In this document: positions 34,601 to 43,206 of the stretch, in pieces | Position numbering within the stretch: the stretch's first letter is position 1 | How the letters are laid out: the number at the start of each line of letters is the position of its first letter | NCBI GenBank assembly: GCA_025358295.1 | Contig: JANYJY010000009.1 | Location: 99,052 to 163,051, forward strand | Direction of reading: 5' to 3' | Origin: Gammaproteobacteria bacterium | GTDB lineage: Bacteria > Pseudomonadota > Gammaproteobacteria > Steroidobacterales > Steroidobacteraceae | DNA length: 64,000 nucleotides | The notes under the pieces: model-generated | Seen by the model: the letters and a program-made list of their open reading frames with translations, nothing else | Database searches by the model: none | Told to the model about the DNA's origin: nothing | Made by a program: the position numbers and the translations under genes

Positions 34601-35814
34601 TACGCCGCTTGTTCCGTGTCGCGCGCCATTGCCGCCTCGTTGGGCGTTTCCAAGGGCGCGGTGTCGGTCAGATCCAAGCGCCGCGGCCGGGTCTCATCGA
34701 AATGTCCGATGCGATCGTAGACACGCAACAAATAGGTAACGTAATGAGGTTGCTCCAGGGAGCTCGTGAGATGCAAAAGAGACCGGCGCCATGCCGGCGG
34801 TACCCAATCCACCGACTGCCCGGCAATGATCGGGATCACCTGCAAGGGCGCCTGCTGCACGCTCTGCTCGGCTGCGAACACGCGCATTTCAGCGCGATCT
34901 ATATAGCGTGGATAGTTGGTGTAACTGGTGAAGCGCACGGGCTTGCCGACCACCCCAAGCTGCGGCAATGCGATGACGTTCAGAAACGCTTGATGCTCCA
35001 GAGGATCGTAACGAACTTGAATGTCGGCGCGCGCCAGCGCCACATCCACGCAGCGCTGTCGATCCGCCTCGTTGGCGCCTTCGCGCCGGTCGAGCGGCAC
35101 GCCGTCCACCGTGATACGGATCGGGGCAAGCGGATTCGCAGCATCGCCGACGCAACCCGACACTGCGGTCTGACGCGGCTGCGGCACAATAGCCTCTAGC
35201 GGAGCAGGCCCCACCGCGGGCTCCGTCCACACCAACACGTCGGCGCGTCGATTGCGCGCGCGATCCGCGTCATTATCATTGCGCGCAACCGGCTGGCGCG
35301 CCCCGAATCCCTGGATGGCAAACGCCTCTTCGGGCAGATCGATCGCAACCTGTAGGTACGCCGCGACACTCGCAGCCCGGGACTCGGATAGGCGCTGATT
35401 GGTCTCGAATCGACGTTTGGCTTCACGCACCAGGCGCTGCGAATCAGTATGCGCCTGCACCACCGCATGCCGCACGCGCTGGCCGTGCAGAGAGGTCGCG
35501 AACGCGTCGAGCTTGGAAATCGCCAAGGGCGTGAGATCCGCGCTTCCCGACGCGAAGTACGCCTGATGAACAGTGTCGGACAAGTCCAGCCGGAGGGTGG
35601 GCGCGGCCGTCGGCGCGACCGCCGCAGCGGCAACCAGGCGCTCGATGACGGCGTCGGAGGCTGGCGTCGCCGGCGCGGTTCGTTCGGTGTTGGGAGGCGC
35701 GTCGGCTGTCGCCTGCGCTGACGCCCTCGGCGCCGACAGCAGCCCACCTGAGGCAACGAACAGCAGTGCCGCGGCCATCAAGACGGAACGACAGGAGCAG
35801 GAATGAGCGGTCAT
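31615..35814 (-). CDS. Giant OmpA-family outer-membrane beta-barrel protein
   Basis: 1399 residues. A signal peptide (to about residue 34) is followed by an OmpA-like peptidoglycan-binding domain near residues 78-200 (HQAYFASGSADLTPLAISKL, VVQAHTDSQRL, RLSESRAASVAAYL, GARQPVARNDNDADRARNRR), then a periplasmic or surface part with a carbohydrate-binding-like repeat (about 380-460), then a long region rich in alternating strands with aromatic girdles that ends in NTIGKF. A terminal Phe is typical of outer-membrane barrels. The start ATG 35814 overlaps the stop of the DUF11 protein by four bases. The family has no known function; it may anchor, export or display the repeat protein. Confidence 0.8.
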   Translation of the reverse strand: MTAHSCSCRSVLMAAALLFVASGGLLSAPRASAQATADAPPNTERTAPATPASDAVIERLVAAAAVAPTAAPTLRLDLSDTVHQAYFASGSADLTPLAISKLDAFATSLHGQRVRHAVVQAHTDSQRLVREAKRRFETNQRLSESRAASVAAYLQVAIDLPEEAFAIQGFGARQPVARNDNDADRARNRRADVLVWTEPAVGPAPLEAIVPQPRQTAVSGCVGDAANPLAPIRITVDGVPLDRREGANEADRQRCVDVALARADIQVRYDPLEHQAFLNVIALPQLGVVGKPVRFTSYTNYPRYIDRAEMRVFAAEQSVQQAPLQVIPIIAGQSVDWVPPAWRRSLLHLTSSLEQPHYVTYLLRVYDRIGHFDETRPRRLDLTDTAPLETPNEAAMARDTEQAAYGENTLVLHNIPMTGGAVTVSGSNVPAGDTVLVQGIPIPVDADRHFVARQILPGGPQQVNIKIQNDRGEGLDFTRNLTIATDDTFFVAMADITAGARSSIGPIELVSGQSPAQTRRDFVNGQLAFYYKGMVKGQWLLTAAADTQEQPVKDLFSNFARKDPQDLLRRIDPNRYYPVYGDDSTTVQDAPTSGKFFVRLEKGDSSVLWGDFQTHLTGTDFIQYSRTLYGLNVRYRSPETTALGEKTRAVDAFWADPGTLESRQEFRGTGGSLYYLQNQDISVGSEQVWMQVRDRDSGIVLAVTPLVPAQDYDINYLQGRILLRNPLPATANSATVVHSGGLDGDSVYLVATYEYVPDFSNPSTLALGGHASEWFGEHVQLGLSGYHQGDPGQEQDLRGIDGTLRYKPGTYIKSEYAHSDGSGSTALTSITGGLSFNSSSTAGGPANAERIEAAVDLAEVTDSMKGRATLYHQDRAANFSGPGQLTPGVGVHQDGGAVNVPITSSTQVAGKFDSTDSSAQTLRSGELGVEHKLDEHWRIAVGVRVDDRVNAVPNASAILSQNGRRMDGAVTLGYQPAAGTVAPVAGASLVASTPGAAAPAVKPPAWDVYGFVQDTVEHTQTRPDNDRAGLGGSYQVTDALRLGAEGSDGSLGFGAKAATDYRIDDRSNVYLNYTLAADQPDALNVGRAGMLTTGTRYRYSDATSVYGEERLTTGTGIDRLTRAYGVDFAPNKHWTYGLKFERGTISDPLAGDLALRAITGSLSYTRDKIKYSGALEWRENNSSVTGASRTKLTRNSLTYQIAADWRVFGKLNWSQTDGATDSTLLAAYHEIVLGAAWRPVRNDRWNTLFKVTVLDDQPSVAQINAPGNVLAYAQQSRVFDIDSTYQATSWFAVGAKYAIRTGDLKSTVAGSPWYSSQAQLWIARGDFLLPRKWDGMVELRRLALRETDDRRTGCLVGLYRHIGDHVKIGVGYNFTNYADNLTDLSYRSHGFFVNTIGKF

Positions 35815-38800
35815 GGCGTCGTGCCGCCGGGATCCTGCGGCTTCGTACCGCGCACGATGTCTGCCTCGATGCGCAGCGGGTGCCGCACATCCCGGGATTT
35901 CCAGATGGCGCCCACCGCCGCCTTGAGCACATTCATTCTGGACTCTATCGAGGCGTCGCTCTCTGCATTCGCTTGGTAGGCGAGGCGCACGACGAAGGCC
36001 TTGTCGGCCATCGACGCAACCAGCGCATCTATTTGGGCAATGATGTCGGCGTGCAGCTCTTCGCCTTCGAAGGCTGTATCGCTGAGTTCAATTCGCACCA
36101 CATGATGAATGGTGGCGCCGAAATTGAGTTTCGAAACCTTGCCGGCGGTGAGCCGGATTGTTTCAGGGTTGTCGGTGGTCAGACGATATCCGGATGGCAG
36201 CGTGCGCTCATCGACCTTGACGATAAAATTGGATCCCATCGCCGCGTCCGGCATAACCGGACAGACGATGTGGTAACGCCCTTGGGCATCGGTGGTGACC
36301 AGCAGCCCCTGCGCCGTCACCAGTCTGACGCCGGCGATTCCCTTCTCACCCGCGTCATCGACACCATTCGCGTTGGCGTCGTCGTAGACCTTGCCCACCA
36401 AATCTGCACAATCGAAGGTCGGGTCCCCCACCACGCGGACGGTGGCCGTCGCCATATTCGAAATGACACTGTTGGTCACGCCGTTGAAGGCGCTGGCTTG
36501 GTTCACATAGTCGCCGCCCACCACGCCGGCGCCGGCCGTGAGCACCAGCGTGAATGTCTTTTTCTCGTTCGGCGCAAAACGCAGATGGGTCCAGCTGAGG
36601 GTCCGGCCGCTGACCATCGGATCCTGTCTCTGGCCATTGACCGCGCCGCTGCCGGTGCGGAAACGAAAGCCCGCCGGAACCAGGTCGGTCACGGTGCCGT
36701 TGGGAATCGACGTGTCCTTGGAATTGGTCGCCCTGATGCTGTACGGCACCGATTGCCCCGCCGTGATGTTCACCAGCGGCGTGGTTTTGGTAATGACCAG
36801 GGAGCCCAAGGCGGCAGCGGGTATTTGGCCGAAATTGACGACGACGGCAACCGCTCCGCCCACGGTCACCTTTGCAGGCGATGGAGTGTCGCTGAGGTTT
36901 CCGGCCATGGGAGCAACGGCGACCGTGTAAGCGCCCGGCGTTTGACTAGTAAAGAGGTAGGACCCATTGGCGGATGTGATCGCGGTTGCGATCACGCGCG
37001 AACCATCGAGCAACTGCACCGTCGTTCCGGCGAGCAGAGCGTCGCCTGCGTCGAAGACGGCGTCCTGGTTATTGTCGAGGTACACCACACCGGTGAGCTG
37101 TGCCGCGGCACCGGTAATGGTCAGCGTCGCATTGTTGTTGGCGAGCACCGGGTCAAGGGCGGTGCCGCTGATGCTTGCGGCGATGGTCGATGTCCCTGAG
37201 TTGGGCTGGGTGTACGACAGCGTGATCGGGCCGAGAGCAGCGCCCGTCATCAGGCTCACAGGCATGCCGGTCAAGGTGACGACACCGGATGCGGCGTCAT
37301 AGCTGCCGGCGGCGCCGGCGGGTAGTCCCGAGACGGTCGGCGGCAGCGACAGGTTAATGGGTAAGGTAATGCTGAAGCGCAGGCCGGCCGCCGTGCTCGG
37401 GCCGATGTTCGCGAATAGCGCGGTGCCTGATACGGTCTGACCGGCGTTGATGCGGGCAGGGAAATTCAGCTTGGCGCTCAAATCCGCGACCAGTGGGCCC
37501 TCGATGAGCACGGACACCTGGTTGTTGCCGGGATTGCTGTCGGCAATGGTGGTGACCACGGCGCTCACGGTGGAAGTCCCCGTAGCAGGCTGGATATAGC
37601 TCACCTTGATGGGACCGATTGCGCTGCCCGCGGCCAATGAAGTCGGCATGCCGAGGAACGTGACCAGCCCGGTGGCCGACGCGTAGCCGTAGGTGACGCC
37701 CGTCGGCAAGCCGCTGAGCGTCGGCGGCACAGTGAGATTTGCCGGTAGGGTGATGCCGAATGTCGTGCTGTTGGCGATGCCCAGCCCGCCGTTGGCGAAG
37801 GACACCGTGCCGGTCACGAGTTGCCCGGCATCGACCTTGGTGGGAAAGGTGGCGGCGCTGATGGCATCCGGCGCCGCGGTCACGATGGTGGCCGCGCTCG
37901 AGGTGGGCGTGACGTTGGTGTCGATCACGGTGGAGGGCGGGGTGATCGACGCAACGTTGACGATATTGCCGTTGCCCGCGGTGCCGCTGACTGTGATCGT
38001 GACTGAGCCGCCGTTGGGGAAAGTCGGAATGGCAATGCCGGGCCCCTGCAGAGCGGCGACGGTCAGACCGGTGGTCGGACAGGCGGCACTGCCGGCCGCC
38101 GAACAGGTCACTCCGGTGGGGGTGAAATTAGGCACCGACGGATCCCTGACTAGGGTGCCAGGCGCGGCGATCGGACCTGAGTTGCTGGCGACGATGTTAT
38201 AGGTCACCGGACCGCCCGCGCTGACCGTCGCCGAGCCGGTCTTGAGAATTCCCAAGTTGGTCCGGTTGGCGGTGACGGTAAACAGGCAAGAGACGGAGTC
38301 TCCGTACTGCAAACTCGGAAACGTATAAGTGCTTACTGAGCTCCCGTTTGGGAGCGCTGTGGCCGAACCGCCGGCCGCCTGATTGGTGCAGCTGAGCACG
38401 GTGGCATAGCTCGCCATGGTGCTACTGCTGCCCGCTGCCATGGATTCGGTCACCACGAACGGATACCCGGCGGCCACGGTCGGGACGCTGGCGGGCGTGA
38501 ACGGACCGGTGCCGGCCCCGGAAGTGGCGCCACTGGCCACCGGCACGCCGCCGAGGGTGGACACCGTATAGACGAACTGGTCGCTCGGATTTGCCCGGGC
38601 ACCGTTCAATTGCACGTTCACAGCCAGGGACGCATAGCGAATCGCGAACATGGCGCCCTGCAGCCCACCCCCGACCAAGGTGGCCGAAATCTGCGTGGGG
38701 TTGTTGAATGAGGCGAAGGCGAAGCTGCCGACGGTGCCGGCGACGCCGGTTTCAGTCACCGTGGCGGTGCCTACCCCGGATACCGCCGGGTAGTGCGTAC

Positions 38801-39341
38801 CGTAGGGAATTTGCGCCACCTGCGACCACGCCTGGCCGTTCGTGGTGAAGATGAGCTTCTCGTTCTGATTGGATGATTCGCCGTCGGCGGCAATGATGGC
38901 GTAGGACGCAGTCGAGCCGCCGCCCGCCGGCGGGGTCACGGCGATGCCGTCGATCACCAGTTGTACCGTCGAGCCGCTGACGGGCTCGTACAGAACCGGA
39001 TTGCCGGGAATGCCGCTAAAGGCACTATGCCCGATGGCCGAACCGCTCCAGGAGGGAACCGAGTGGGCGGCAAGCGCCGGGCTGGCCTTATTCGTGCTCG
39101 CATGCACGGTCAGGGTCAGCACCGAGCCATCCGGGAGCGTGAAACTGAACGGCTGTCCGCCCGCCTGGGCTAGCGCGTCGGAGTAACCCGTGAAATCCAG
39201 CCAGCAATAGTCGCGATAGTCATTGGGTGCCGTGCCCTGAATGCCGGCGGGAGCACAGGTATTGGCATGCGCGGACACCGCGTGGAATCCGGCCAGAACG
39301 GCGAGAACCGCGCCGGCTAGCCTGATGCAGCGCTTCAACAT
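35811..39341 (-). CDS. SdrD-like / DUF11 repeat surface protein
   Basis: 1176 residues from ATG 39341 (an in-frame start at 39404 lacks a signal peptide). Signal peptide about residues 1-27. Residues 28-350 form a beta-rich N-terminal domain with Cys pairs. Then come DUF11-type domains; two tandem copies of about 125 residues lie near 495-745 and share DAGQLVTGTVSFAN versus NAGQTVSGTALFAN and SGLPTGVTYGYASATG versus SGLPAGAAGSYDAASG. Next is an SdrD_B-like domain (GVVYLDNNQDAVFDAGDAL), another DUF11 domain, a second SdrD_B-like one (VGKVYDDANANGVDDAGEKG) and an OmpA-like tail (FEGEELHADIIAQIDALV). Adhesion or surface display is plausible; nothing is proven. Confidence 0.8.
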   Translation of the reverse strand: MLKRCIRLAGAVLAVLAGFHAVSAHANTCAPAGIQGTAPNDYRDYCWLDFTGYSDALAQAGGQPFSFTLPDGSVLTLTVHASTNKASPALAAHSVPSWSGSAIGHSAFSGIPGNPVLYEPVSGSTVQLVIDGIAVTPPAGGGSTASYAIIAADGESSNQNEKLIFTTNGQAWSQVAQIPYGTHYPAVSGVGTATVTETGVAGTVGSFAFASFNNPTQISATLVGGGLQGAMFAIRYASLAVNVQLNGARANPSDQFVYTVSTLGGVPVASGATSGAGTGPFTPASVPTVAAGYPFVVTESMAAGSSSTMASYATVLSCTNQAAGGSATALPNGSSVSTYTFPSLQYGDSVSCLFTVTANRTNLGILKTGSATVSAGGPVTYNIVASNSGPIAAPGTLVRDPSVPNFTPTGVTCSAAGSAACPTTGLTVAALQGPGIAIPTFPNGGSVTITVSGTAGNGNIVNVASITPPSTVIDTNVTPTSSAATIVTAAPDAISAATFPTKVDAGQLVTGTVSFANGGLGIANSTTFGITLPANLTVPPTLSGLPTGVTYGYASATGLVTFLGMPTSLAAGSAIGPIKVSYIQPATGTSTVSAVVTTIADSNPGNNQVSVLIEGPLVADLSAKLNFPARINAGQTVSGTALFANIGPSTAAGLRFSITLPINLSLPPTVSGLPAGAAGSYDAASGVVTLTGMPVSLMTGAALGPITLSYTQPNSGTSTIAASISGTALDPVLANNNATLTITGAAAQLTGVVYLDNNQDAVFDAGDALLAGTTVQLLDGSRVIATAITSANGSYLFTSQTPGAYTVAVAPMAGNLSDTPSPAKVTVGGAVAVVVNFGQIPAAALGSLVITKTTPLVNITAGQSVPYSIRATNSKDTSIPNGTVTDLVPAGFRFRTGSGAVNGQRQDPMVSGRTLSWTHLRFAPNEKKTFTLVLTAGAGVVGGDYVNQASAFNGVTNSVISNMATATVRVVGDPTFDCADLVGKVYDDANANGVDDAGEKGIAGVRLVTAQGLLVTTDAQGRYHIVCPVMPDAAMGSNFIVKVDERTLPSGYRLTTDNPETIRLTAGKVSKLNFGATIHHVVRIELSDTAFEGEELHADIIAQIDALVASMADKAFVVRLAYQANAESDASIESRMNVLKAAVGAIWKSRDVRHPLRIEADIVRGTKPQDPGGTTP

Positions 39342-39518
39342 GGTCCCAACGTTACTTATTGTCGTCCGGGACCCGTGTGCTGCTGTCCGCAAAAGCAGCG
39401 TCACGGCCGTGATTCCCCTAGGGAAATCCCCTAAACCGAGACATTCATTCGCTAATGACCGAGCGCCGTCGCGGGCGGCGGGCGGTGGGGTCAGACTCGA
39501 TTATTGCGTCGCACCCAT

Positions 39519-41798
39519 CTAGCGCGAGACGGGATCCACCCAGATGGGATTTGTATAGGCCTGATGACCCTGCCCGTCCTCGACGACGAGCGAGTACCAA
39601 GTGGCCCGCTGAGTAGACAACGGAAAATCGACATGGGTCTGCCGCGGCGGCGCCCGGAATGAGCGGGTCGCGAGCCGCCCCCCGCCACCGATCAGATCCA
39701 CCTTCACCACACCGGCGACGGATTCAAGATCGAAACCCAGAACGAAGGGCGCGCCCGGTTTGACCTTCAATACGTCGCCGAACATCACCGACGGGAAAAC
39801 CAGCGGACCGTAGGTCACGTAGCCATGACCCTCCTTGAGTGCCTGCGCAAACGAGTTTGCCGTCAATGCGTCGTCGATGTGTACGTAGGCACGCACCGAT
39901 CCCGATTCGGCGCGCCACACATCGTGGGTATCCGTTCCCGCCGTCAAGTAATAGCGATGGCCTGCATTCCAGAAATTCCACAGTGCCTGCAGTACCTTGT
40001 CATCGTCGGCGGACTGCTCGGCGTTGATCTCCATCAAATCGAAGGTCGGATTGAATCCACCCGGTGCCACGCCGTCATTGATGCTCGCGAAATAGCCATA
40101 GGGAATGAACGGATGATTCACCTGCACGACGGCGGCCCCGAGCCGACGGCCCTCCGCAAAGATGGCATCGACCGACGCGGTGCCGGTATCGATCATCAAG
40201 CCCCGCCCGATCGTCAGCGGATACGCGTTGAAGTGACCCCAGGATGCGGACAGTTCGATGCCGGGGATAAAAGCCACACCGCGCCGCTCGGCAATGGTCT
40301 GCAAGGCGGCGTGGTTCACGATCGAGTCGTGATCGCTGACGAACAAGACATCGAGCCCGGCCGCCAATTGTGAACGCGCCAAATCCGCGGGCGGAGTCAC
40401 CGCCTCGGCTTGATCAGCATGATGATGCAGATCCGCTGAATACCAATGACGAGCGGATGGATTGAACAACGCTGTGATCGCGACGCTTGTTTTCTGGACG
40501 CCGCCGGGGCCAACGGCGAGCTTCACTTGCTGCCTCTCGCTCAGGAACCCACCGCCCGCCGACACGGAAAAAACATAATTTCCTGGCGCGATCGCCACAT
40601 CGGCTCGTCCGCGGCGCTCGAGCTCCGTAAAGAAGGTCTTGCGGCCGAGAAACCCGACCAACGGTATCTGGCCCTCGGCGATGCTGATGCGAGCGTCCAG
40701 CGGCGTGCCGGTGCGCGCATCGGTCACGCTCCACTCAATGCGTGCCGGAATCTGCAGATCATGAAAGTCGTGCGAGACGCGGGAGTTCGCCGCAACTTGT
40801 ACCGCAATCCGCTCGCTCTGCGAGTAATTTTTTGCAGTGGCGTAAAAAACGTAGTCACCGCTGGGCAGCGTGACATCGTACTCACCCTGGCGGCCCAGCA
40901 CCCACGCATAGGGCTTGCCCTGTTTTTCAATCACAATCACGGCGCCTTTCGCGGCCGCGCCGTCCTGTCCGGTCACCGTGCCGCGAACCGTTCCTGAGGC
41001 CAGGTGCTTGCGCGCGATCTCGGCCGCGACGATGGGCTTCAGATCCCCGCTCTGTCCCACCTGCAGCCACGCATCGAAATCGCGGCTTTCGCCGGCCGCC
41101 AAATCCTGCAGCCGATACATGTCCTTCGAGCCATCGGCGACATGATCTGCGTACGGTGCATGCAGCGCCACGGTCCAATTCTCGTCATAGGCAACCACCC
41201 GATCGGCCAGCGCCCCGTCGGCGGCGCGCAGCGCCGTTCCATCAAGTCCGGGCACGCCGAAAAGGTAGCCCCCCTTCGGCCACAATGTCAGACCCGAGAG
41301 CAGGCCTGTCAGCGCCGCACCGCCATTGCTCATGGTCGTGCGAATCTTGATCGCATCGGAATTCGAATCCAGTGTGTACAACGTCGTCACCTGCACCTTG
41401 CCCCAGTCGCGCACCGTCCGCAGCACGGCCCGATGCGGGCCGCGTTCGAGTACGTCGATGTGTTGGTAGGTATTGGGCCAGGCCGACCAGTTGTTAGGAA
41501 TGAAGTCGGCGAACACCACACAATCGCGCCCGACTTTGCCGTTCACTACGGGCGCGACATCGATGATCGCGCCACGTGGCACCCCGTAGGGAACCGGCGA
41601 CCCCACGCCCAGCGCGAATGCCAGCTTTTCATTGAGGACGGTGATATCGCCGGCGGATTTTGCGTCGCCGTCCTGAATGGGCGTGGGTCCCACCACGATG
41701 CTCACTGCTGCGTCTGCCGGCGCCGGCAAACACATGGCCAGAGGGCAGACCAACAATAGGTATCTCAACAAGCTCGTATCCTTGCGCGCCGATTGCAT
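39519..41798 (-). CDS. CehA/McbA-type PHP-domain metallohydrolase, exported
   Basis: 759 residues from ATG 41798, eight bases after the upstream stop. Signal peptide near residues 10-31. Residues 280-450 carry carboxypeptidase-regulatory-like beta-sandwich domains (GTVRGTVTGQDGAAAKGAVIVIEKQGK and VTDARTGTPLDARISIAEG). The C-terminal PHP-like metal site has WYSADLHHHADQAEAVTP, DVLFVSDHDSIVNH, FIPGIELSASWGHFN, VVQVNHP and YYLTAGTDTHDVWR. This is the CehA/McbA family, which includes carbaryl hydrolase but mostly has unknown substrates. It lies 177 bases upstream of the surface-protein pair on the same strand. Confidence 0.85.
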   Translation of the reverse strand: MQSARKDTSLLRYLLLVCPLAMCLPAPADAAVSIVVGPTPIQDGDAKSAGDITVLNEKLAFALGVGSPVPYGVPRGAIIDVAPVVNGKVGRDCVVFADFIPNNWSAWPNTYQHIDVLERGPHRAVLRTVRDWGKVQVTTLYTLDSNSDAIKIRTTMSNGGAALTGLLSGLTLWPKGGYLFGVPGLDGTALRAADGALADRVVAYDENWTVALHAPYADHVADGSKDMYRLQDLAAGESRDFDAWLQVGQSGDLKPIVAAEIARKHLASGTVRGTVTGQDGAAAKGAVIVIEKQGKPYAWVLGRQGEYDVTLPSGDYVFYATAKNYSQSERIAVQVAANSRVSHDFHDLQIPARIEWSVTDARTGTPLDARISIAEGQIPLVGFLGRKTFFTELERRGRADVAIAPGNYVFSVSAGGGFLSERQQVKLAVGPGGVQKTSVAITALFNPSARHWYSADLHHHADQAEAVTPPADLARSQLAAGLDVLFVSDHDSIVNHAALQTIAERRGVAFIPGIELSASWGHFNAYPLTIGRGLMIDTGTASVDAIFAEGRRLGAAVVQVNHPFIPYGYFASINDGVAPGGFNPTFDLMEINAEQSADDDKVLQALWNFWNAGHRYYLTAGTDTHDVWRAESGSVRAYVHIDDALTANSFAQALKEGHGYVTYGPLVFPSVMFGDVLKVKPGAPFVLGFDLESVAGVVKVDLIGGGGRLATRSFRAPPRQTHVDFPLSTQRATWYSLVVEDGQGHQAYTNPIWVDPVSR

Positions 41799-41805
41799 GC
41801 CGACA

Positions 41806-42405
41806 TTACCCAGGCCGACGTTGCGCGACGTACTGATAGAGAGCCAGAAAATCGTCAGCCGCCTTGTGCGCATTGCGCTGCCAATCATCGGCGGCGGCAT
41901 GATCCGCGCCGTCGCTCACGTACTTGGCACAGGCAAAGCGCGCCTTTTCATGCCGGCAGACTTTTGCCAGAGCGTAGGCTTCCATGTCGAGAACCTCGCA
42001 ATCCATGGCGGAGTGCGCCGTGGCGAACGAATCGCCGCTGCCGCACACGGCCGCCGGCAAGTGGTTGAACATCCGCTCGACGCACAGCCGGGACGGCGAC
42101 TCATCATAGGGCGTTACGCCCAAATCGAATCCCAATTCGCGCACGTCCATATCTCGTTGTACGAATTCATGGCACTCCACCAGGGTGCCGGCCGGGTGGC
42201 GGCGGCTGCCCGCAGTGCCGAAATTCAGCACCCAGGGCATCGGTTCACTTAGCCTCGCGTAGCGGCACAGCTCGCGGGTGAGCGCGTGCGCCGCGTTGAC
42301 TTTGCCGACGCCGCAATACATCACCGGGACGCCGGCAGCTTCGAACACGCCCGCGGATTCCGCGCGCAATGCGACCACCACCAGCGTGCGCGGCAGTTCA
42401 GCCAT
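41806..42405 (-). CDS. 5'-methylthioadenosine/S-adenosylhomocysteine nucleosidase-like protein
   Basis: A 199-residue protein of the PNP/MTAN superfamily. LVVVALRAESAGVFEAAGVPVMYCGVGKVNAAHAL is the N-terminal core, VLNFGTAGSRR the phosphate or substrate loop, VLDMEAYALAKVC the purine/ribose Met-Glu motif and AKYVSDGADHAAADDW the catalytic Asp region. It would release adenine from methylthioadenosine or S-adenosylhomocysteine. The upstream neighbour is adenine phosphoribosyltransferase, which would recycle that adenine. This supports the nucleosidase call over a general phosphorylase. Confidence 0.82.
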   Translation of the reverse strand: MAELPRTLVVVALRAESAGVFEAAGVPVMYCGVGKVNAAHALTRELCRYARLSEPMPWVLNFGTAGSRRHPAGTLVECHEFVQRDMDVRELGFDLGVTPYDESPSRLCVERMFNHLPAAVCGSGDSFATAHSAMDCEVLDMEAYALAKVCRHEKARFACAKYVSDGADHAAADDWQRNAHKAADDFLALYQYVAQRRPG

Positions 42406-42432
42406 CAGTGCTCAGAGCGGATGCTGCATGTC

Positions 42433-42936
42433 TTAGTAATTGACGGCAGCGCGCAGGCGAAGATTTCGCCACGCGTAGTTCTTGACCAGATTCAGATCGA
42501 TCAGTGCTGCCAGCGCCTGAACATGGTAACCCGCGCGCTCGCAAACCTCGGCCGCGGCGCTCATGGTGCCGCCCGTCGCCAGCACATCATCGATCAGCAG
42601 AATACGTCCCTGACCGCGTTGCATTTCAAGTACGCCTGACCCGTACTCGAGATCGTAGGCCACATCGACCACGGGCGGCGGCAACTTGCCCTTCTTGCGT
42701 ACCAGCACAAACCCCTTGCCCCGATGCATCGCGAGGGCGGATCCCAAGATGAAACCGCGCGACTCGATTCCCGCCAAGGCATCGATCCCGCGCCATTCCT
42801 CTGCCGACAACAAGGCATCCATCGCCCGAATCGTCGCGTCGAAGTGATCGCGCAACAGAGGCGAAATGTCGCGAAACAAAATTCCCGGCTGCGGAAAATC
42901 CGCAATGTCGGCGATCGCCTGCTTCAACTCGAACAT
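42433..42936 (-). CDS. apt: Adenine phosphoribosyltransferase
   Basis: Converts adenine and PRPP to AMP. It has 167 residues from ATG 42936 (GTG 42945 is an alternative that adds three). FPQPGILFRDISPLL at the start, GIESRGFILGSALA, VRKKGKLP and the PRPP-binding RILLIDDVLATGGTM are all typical. It is the first gene of a run followed 27 bases later by the nucleosidase, so the two probably form an adenine-salvage unit. Neither start has a strong ribosome-binding site. Confidence 0.93.
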   Translation of the reverse strand: MFELKQAIADIADFPQPGILFRDISPLLRDHFDATIRAMDALLSAEEWRGIDALAGIESRGFILGSALAMHRGKGFVLVRKKGKLPPPVVDVAYDLEYGSGVLEMQRGQGRILLIDDVLATGGTMSAAAEVCERAGYHVQALAALIDLNLVKNYAWRNLRLRAAVNY

Positions 42937-43206
42937 AGTCACCACATAGATTCAGAAAATGCATGCCGGGACCGCATACCGCGGCGCAGTTTACCGTGAC
43001 AGAATGTTTTATGGCGACTTAACCACTGCTCCAAACAGCCCGCTCAGACACCCGACAACGGGCACTGTCCCTCATGCAAGTCGCTGATTCACGTCGGTAT
43101 TTCCTGCATTATGTAGCTCGGGTATTTTGCACCAAAGCAGCTCGCGACGATGCTATCCTTGCGCGCTTGCACGCCGGGCGGCACTCAAAAAGGTAATGAA
43201 TTTCGC

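Noticed and set aside
35766-37199. 477-codon plus-strand frame
   Set aside because: It lies antisense to the DUF11 and OmpA genes. Such frames are common in GC-rich DNA and this one has no motif or ribosome-binding site.
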